Below are positions 40,633 through 44,187 of a stretch of 44,187 nucleotides of DNA, piece after piece (the stretch's first letter is position 1; the number at the start of each line of letters is the position of its first letter). Source of the DNA: an uncultured Oscillospiraceae bacterium (GTDB taxonomy: Bacteria; Bacillota; Clostridia; Oscillospirales; Oscillospiraceae); assembly GCA_900764755.1 (NCBI GenBank), contig CAAFPE010000124.1, forward strand, positions 1 to 44,187, written 5' to 3'. The notes beneath the pieces were generated by a model. That model was not told where the DNA came from and made no database searches. It was given only the letters and a program-made list of their open reading frames with translations. A program made the translations under genes and the position numbers.

Positions 40633-41550
40633 TCAAGGGCGGCCGCCGGGGCTGTCCGCCTGGTCCGCGGGCCGCAGCCGCGCGGCGGCAGAGAGAATGG
40701 TCTGCCCATAGGCGGCGTGCTCCTCCGGGGACAGCAGGGACAGCACCTCCTCGTCACAGGCCAGCTCTGTGTCCCGCTGGATCAGGCGCTCCATCAGCCA
40801 GCACAGGGGGTTGAACCAGTACAGCGCCTTGACCCACAGAGCCAGGGCCCGGAGCCATATATCCCGCCGGCGGAAGTGGGTCAGCTCGTGCAGGAGGGAG
40901 CAGTGGAGCTCCTGCTGGGAGAGAGGCTCCGGCGGAAGAAGGAGGGCTGGCCGGATCACCCCAGCCAGCATGGGGACCTTCAGGCCCTGGCAGATGAGTA
41001 GGCGGGGGCTGCGCTCCAGCTTCATGCGGTCCTTCAGCTGTTGGAAGGAGAGCAGGATCTGGGGATCATGGACTGGGGCGGCCCAGCGGCGCAGATAGGC
41101 GAGGAGCCGGAGGTGGGCGGCCAGGTTCCAGATCAGGACAGCGGCGGCCCCGGTCAGCCAGAGGAGAAAGAGAAGCTGGACCGGGGAGCGGGTTGGGGCC
41201 TGCTGGGGCGCTGGGAGGTCAGGGGTGGTCTGGCCGGAGGCTCCGGGGCGGTTGGGGGAGGTTCCAGGTGTCTGGGCACTCTGCTCCGGAGCGGGGACAG
41301 GCAGCGGGCGCTGCCCGCTGGGCTGCTGGATGGAGACGGCAGGGACGGGGACCTGGATCAGGGCACGGCTTTGAAGGACAGGCAGAAGTGAGAAGGGGAC
41401 GGCCAGGCGCAGGCAGAGGAGCAGCCAGGCCAAGCACCGCCAGCGCGCGCCGTACCGGGCGCGGGTGGACCGGCCGGCCAGGGCCAGCAGGCACACAGCG
41501 GCGGAGCCGCCCAGGGTCAGCCCCGTCAGGGTGAACAGAAACTCCCTCAC
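40633..41550 (-). CDS. BlaR1/MecR1-type M56 peptidase, lacking the sensor domain
   Basis: 305 residues: several N-terminal membrane helices, a Pro/Gln-rich loop (about 66-122), a third/fourth helix, and an M56 metalloprotease core with zinc motif HELTH (221-225) plus the downstream DTELACDEEVL. M56 sensors of this type cleave the cognate BlaI repressor after a cell-envelope signal. Most continue into an outer sensor; here the frame stops soon after AYGQTILSAAARL. The two following genes may be detached sensor parts. Start GTG 41550 overlaps the blaI stop (GTGA) with GGGGAGG eight bases upstream. Confidence 0.88.
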   Translation of the reverse strand: MREFLFTLTGLTLGGSAAVCLLALAGRSTRARYGARWRCLAWLLLCLRLAVPFSLLPVLQSRALIQVPVPAVSIQQPSGQRPLPVPAPEQSAQTPGTSPNRPGASGQTTPDLPAPQQAPTRSPVQLLFLLWLTGAAAVLIWNLAAHLRLLAYLRRWAAPVHDPQILLSFQQLKDRMKLERSPRLLICQGLKVPMLAGVIRPALLLPPEPLSQQELHCSLLHELTHFRRRDIWLRALALWVKALYWFNPLCWLMERLIQRDTELACDEEVLSLLSPEEHAAYGQTILSAAARLRPADQADSPGGRP

Positions 41551-41918
41551 GGCGCACGCCTCCCCTTTAGCTGGTCCAGCAGTGCCTGGAGCTCCTCCAG
41601 TTCTCCCCGCTCCAACCCCCGGCTGGCCAGGGCGGCCACGAAGTTTTTGGGGGAGCCGTACAGGCGGTCCAGCACCGCCCGGCTATCAAAGGCCAGATAG
41701 TCCTCCTGAGAGACCAGGGGGGTGTACAGGTTGCTGCGCCCCTCCCGGCGGACAGAGACGAAGCCCTTTTCCGCCAGGCGGGATAGGTAGGTGTTGACGG
41801 TGTTGGACGCCCATTGGAAGGGAGCCAGGGCCTGATCCAGCACGGCCCGGGGGACGTCGGCTCCGGCGTCCCAAAGAGCCTTCATCACTTCCAGCTCTGT
41901 GTCGGGGAGACGTTTCAT
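41547..41918 (-). CDS. blaI: BlaI/MecI-family repressor
   Basis: 123 residues with the family's winged HTH: LPDTELEVMKALWDAG at the start, NTVNTYLSRLAEKGFVSVRREGRSNLYTPLVSQEDY in the middle (segments), and a C-terminal dimer helix. It would repress its own operon until the M56 peptidase cleaves it. I start at ATG 41918 (AAAGGAG eight bases upstream); the frame is open to 42005 but there the operator and promoter lie inside it. Coupled to the peptidase gene by overlap. Confidence 0.92.
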   Translation of the reverse strand: MKRLPDTELEVMKALWDAGADVPRAVLDQALAPFQWASNTVNTYLSRLAEKGFVSVRREGRSNLYTPLVSQEDYLAFDSRAVLDRLYGSPKNFVAALASRGLERGELEELQALLDQLKGRRAP

Positions 41919-41942
41919 AGGGAATGCTCCTTTTACGTCAAA

Positions 41943-41966
41943 TGTAGTTGATGACAATATACTACA
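41943..41966. promoter_or_regulatory. BlaI-type operator
   Basis: TGTAGT and ACTACA, an inverted repeat with a 12-bp spacer (outer CAA/TTG pairs extend it), overlapping the -10 box. BlaI/MecI sites are dyads of TACA/TGTA type, so this fits autoregulation of blaI. Confidence 0.7.
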
Positions 41967-41987
41967 CTTGAAGTGATAGAAATACAA
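41959..41987 (-). promoter_or_regulatory. Promoter of the blaI operon
   Basis: TTGTAT (41982-41987), a 17-bp spacer and TAGTAT (41959-41964) on the minus strand. Confidence 0.65.
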
Positions 41988-42009
41988 GTTACAGAACAGT
42001 GACAAAAAA

Positions 42010-42047
42010 GCCGCCCCTGCCCCGGCGGTTGGCCGGAGAGAGGCGGC
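42010..42047 (-). terminator. Terminator of the metA-MGMT-HD operon
   Basis: A GCCGCC/GGCGGC stem with further internal pairing, followed on the minus strand by TTTTTT (42004-42009). It lies about 15 bp past the HD gene. Confidence 0.75.
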
Positions 42048-42061
42048 GCTGTCTGGGCGCG

Positions 42062-42724
42062 TTACAGAAGGATCTGTCCGTTGATCTCAAGGCGGAATTT
42101 CAGCTCCAGGGCCTCGGCGGCCCGGCGGCACAGGAGCATCCGCTGGAGAAAAATTTCAAAGTAGTCCATCACGGCGCACACCTGGGTGTTGATGGACAGG
42201 GAGAGGGTGACGGTGCGGCCGGGCACATCCAGCAGCACCGCGGAACGCTCCACGGAGTAATTCACCCGGTCGTGGATGTCGAAGGTAGCCATGTCCTTGT
42301 TGCGGACCCGGCTGCGGCGCACATCCGTTTTATCGGCCAGGATCAGGGCGGCGGCCACGGCGTTCACCGGAAAGGCGGTGGAGTCGTCGTGGTGGCCAAT
42401 GGCGGTGATGACCGCGGCCACGTCGGCGGGCTCCATCCCCATCTTGTCCAGGATGCGGAAGGCCATGGTGGCTCCGCTGATGGCGTGGTCGTGGCGGTTG
42501 ACCACATTGCCGATGTCATGCATAAAGGCGGCGATCTTGGCCAGCTCCACCTCCTTGGGGCTGTACCCCAGCTGAGTCAGGATGCGGGCAGCCACCTCGG
42601 CGCATTTAGTCACATGGGCGAAGGAGTGCTCCGTAAAGCCCAGAGCGGTGAGGGACGCGTCGGCCTGGGTGATATAGGTGCGGATCTCGGGGGAATTTTT
42701 GACGATCTCAAAGGTGACGTTCAT
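42062..42724 (-). CDS. HD-domain phosphohydrolase
   Basis: 220 residues with an HD domain: His 37 in SFAHV, HD at 69-70 (FMHDIGN), a HHDD run at 111-114 and Asp 131 (LADKTDV). The C-terminal 60 residues form a beta-rich extra domain. Such stand-alone HD proteins hydrolyse phosphate esters, perhaps nucleotides; substrate not known. The start ATG follows the MGMT stop directly (TGAATG) with GGAG seven bases upstream, so the two genes are coupled. Confidence 0.88.
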   Translation of the reverse strand: MNVTFEIVKNSPEIRTYITQADASLTALGFTEHSFAHVTKCAEVAARILTQLGYSPKEVELAKIAAFMHDIGNVVNRHDHAISGATMAFRILDKMGMEPADVAAVITAIGHHDDSTAFPVNAVAAALILADKTDVRRSRVRNKDMATFDIHDRVNYSVERSAVLLDVPGRTVTLSLSINTQVCAVMDYFEIFLQRMLLCRRAAEALELKFRLEINGQILL

Positions 42725-43060
42725 TCAGAAGCTCCTCTCTTCCTCTTGCCCGGCGGTCCAAAGACAGCGGGACAGATCGACCCGGCCATCGGCCAGAAAT
42801 GGGACGCCCTCCTGCTCCAGCAGGAACCGCTGGATCCCGGGGCCGCCAAAGATGTCCGAAGGGCTCAGCCGCCCGTCCCGGTACACCACCCGGTGACAGG
42901 GCAGGCCCTCCGGGGCGCGGGCCATCGCCTGTCCCACGATGCGGCTGGCCCGGGGATGTCCCGCCAGAAAAGCCAGCTGACCATAGGTGGCCGCCTGTCC
43001 CGGAGGGATGCGGGCCGTGAGCCGGTAGACCGCGGTGTAAAACTCAGATGTCCCGGACAT
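42725..43060 (-). CDS. MGMT/Ogt-type DNA alkyltransferase-like protein
   Basis: 111 residues, only the C-terminal DNA-binding domain of the alkyltransferase family: IPPGQAATYGQLAFLAG, ASRIVGQAMARAP and the active-site PCHRVV with Cys 55 retained (alkyltransferase-like ATL proteins replace it with Trp). Short Cys-containing forms are common. I start at ATG 43060, inside the end of metA (17-bp overlap); upstream codons are unsupported. It may repair O6-alkylguanine or only recognise it. Confidence 0.85.
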   Translation of the reverse strand: MSGTSEFYTAVYRLTARIPPGQAATYGQLAFLAGHPRASRIVGQAMARAPEGLPCHRVVYRDGRLSPSDIFGGPGIQRFLLEQEGVPFLADGRVDLSRCLWTAGQEEERSF

Positions 43061-43958
43061 CGTAGGGGGTGGTCTGGTACACATAGTAGTTCAGCCAGTT
43101 GGTGTAGAACAGCTGGGCGGCGGAGCGCCAGCGGACCAGGGGAGGCTGCTTGGGGTCATTGTTGGGGAAGTAGTTGTCGGGGACGTTGATGTCGATGCCC
43201 TTGTTCACATCCCGGAAATATTCGTTGGCCAGGGTCTCCGGGTCGTACTCCGGGTGACCGGTGATGAAAAAGCGGCGGTTATCCGCGCTCTTGACGGCGA
43301 ACACGCCCGCCTGCTGGGACACGGCCAGCAGCTCCAGCTCCGGAACCTTCTGGATGTCCTCCAGCCGGTTCTCGGTGTAGCGGGAGTGGGGGACATAAAA
43401 GACGTCGTCAAAGCCCCGGAAGAGGGGGGACTGAGTGCGGACCACCGTATGGGGGAACACGCCGAAAAGCTTTTTGTCCAGAGTATACTTCGGGATCCCA
43501 TAGTGGTGGAACAGGCCGGCCTGAGCTCCCCAGCAGATGTGCAGCGTAGAGTGGACGTGGGTAGTGGTCCAATCCATGATCTGGCACAGCTCGTCCCAGT
43601 AGTCCACATCGGTGAAGTCCAGATTCTCCACCGGCGCACCGGTGATGATCATGCCGTCGAACTTCCGGTCCTTGATCTGGTCGAAGGTGGTGTAGAAGGA
43701 GAAGAGGTGGTCAGCGTCCGTGTTCTGGGAGATGTGGCTCAGGGTGTGGAGCAGCTCAACCTTCACTTGGAGGGGGGAGTTGGACAGCTTGCGCAGCAGC
43801 TGGGTCTCCGTAACGATCTTGGTGGGCATCAGATTGAGGATCAGCAGGTTCAGCGGGCGGATGTCCTGGTGCATGGCCCGGTATTCTGTCATCACAAAGA
43901 TATTCTCACTCTCCAGCGTTGCGGTGGCAGGGAGGGAGTCGGGGATCTTGATGGGCAT
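43044..43958 (-). CDS. metAA: Homoserine O-acetyltransferase, MetA type
   Basis: 304 residues, the usual MetA length. Cys 142 in ICWGAQAG is the nucleophile; His 235 and Glu 237 in ITGHPEYD complete the catalytic set. Residue 111 is Glu (TGAPVE), which in Bacillus-type enzymes marks acetyl-CoA rather than succinyl-CoA use (E. coli has Gly). It makes O-acetylhomoserine for methionine synthesis. I start at ATG 43958 with AGAGG eight bases upstream; 58 more open codons upstream lack protein character. It leads the MGMT and HD genes. I see no SAM riboswitch or T-box in the 140 bp upstream. Confidence 0.93.
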   Translation of the reverse strand: MPIKIPDSLPATATLESENIFVMTEYRAMHQDIRPLNLLILNLMPTKIVTETQLLRKLSNSPLQVKVELLHTLSHISQNTDADHLFSFYTTFDQIKDRKFDGMIITGAPVENLDFTDVDYWDELCQIMDWTTTHVHSTLHICWGAQAGLFHHYGIPKYTLDKKLFGVFPHTVVRTQSPLFRGFDDVFYVPHSRYTENRLEDIQKVPELELLAVSQQAGVFAVKSADNRRFFITGHPEYDPETLANEYFRDVNKGIDINVPDNYFPNNDPKQPPLVRWRSAAQLFYTNWLNYYVYQTTPYDVRDI

Positions 43959-44097
43959 GGGAAAGACCTCTTTCCTATTTAAATTAAGATAAGATGAGGG
44001 TATCATAACTGAGGTAGTTGTGCAAGAGAGAATTCTGTGGAAGAATGTTCTCCAGGGAGAGACAAAAGAAAAAGCAGAAAAAACTCGAAAAAAGTTC

Positions 44098-44126
44098 TTG
44101 ACAAAGGAGGCAGGATTTGCTATGAT
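44098..44126 (+). promoter_or_regulatory. Strong rightward sigma-A promoter at the window edge
   Basis: A consensus TTGACA (44098-44103), a 17-bp spacer with TTTGC, and TATGAT (44121-44126). The transcribed leader runs out of the window; its gene is not visible. Confidence 0.78.
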
Positions 44127-44187
44127 AGCCAAGCGCTTGCGGGACGGGTCACCGGACGGCAGCGCAGGTACTTCTGAATCGTGGTTC

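Noticed and set aside
43959..44132. N-terminal extension of metA
   Set aside because: The extra 58 codons are Phe/Ser-rich without homology to MetA, and the standard residue numbers fit only the start at 43958.

Overview
The window looks like chromosome from a GC-rich, endospore-forming anaerobic Clostridia bacterium of the Oscillospiraceae type (Flavonifractor/Lawsonibacter-like; genus not fixable from sequence alone). The reasons are a spore protease gene (gpr), a lactate/Etf oxidation operon, Feo iron uptake, consistent AGGAGG ribosome sites, and accessory elements typical of gut Firmicutes (paired large serine recombinases, DUF6076, DUF6809, MobC and relaxase).

Layout. 0-4.8 kb is an AT-rich accessory stretch read leftward: a SIR2/P-loop protein, a DUF4417 protein and a short serine recombinase, separated by two copies of a conserved terminator module. 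4.83-4.88 kb is the 3' half of a tRNA-Leu(UAG). 4.88-16.36 kb is an 11.5 kb integrative mobilizable element. It carries a WYL-regulated three-gene operon encoding a PH/nuclease-like/membrane protein, small regulators, a DUF6076 gene, a RepA-like ATPase, MobC, a relaxase with a second gene nested in another frame, and two serine recombinases. It is bounded by direct copies of a 14-bp site made of AGGTGA and TCACCT arms around a TG core. 16.4-18.1 kb holds a metallophosphoesterase and broken serine and tyrosine recombinases.

18.3-25.0 kb is a lactate/2-hydroxyacid oxidation operon (larA, a glcD-type dehydrogenase, an acyl-CoA dehydrogenase, etfB, etfA) with a divergent FadR/GntR regulator and three matching operators. 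25.2-26.1 kb is a scar zone with two truncated genes, an intact tRNA-Leu(UAG), and the missing 5' half of the split tRNA-Leu with a third copy of the palindromic site. 26.1-27.7 kb has a frameshifted HNH gene and an ECF-like sigma factor.

27.9-31.0 kb is a feoA-feoA-feoB operon plus a 46-aa Cys-rich partner. 31-34.5 kb holds secreted and membrane proteins of unknown role. 34.6-37.8 kb is core: secG, ridA, a YihY/BrkB protein, rpsT and gpr. 37.8-41.9 kb is a BlaI/BlaR1-like pair followed by two paralogous lipoprotein-like genes that look like detached C-terminal parts of BlaR1-type proteins. 42.0-44.0 kb holds an HD protein, an MGMT-type protein and an acetyl-CoA-type MetA; a strong promoter leaves the window at the right edge.

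The best candidates for something undescribed are the WYL-controlled PH/nuclease/membrane operon inside the mobile element, the split tRNA-Leu whose halves lie 21 kb apart with three matching recombination-like sites, the gene nested in the relaxase, and the repeated terminator modules between the defence-like genes at the left end. All functions are inferred from sequence reading; no database search was possible.
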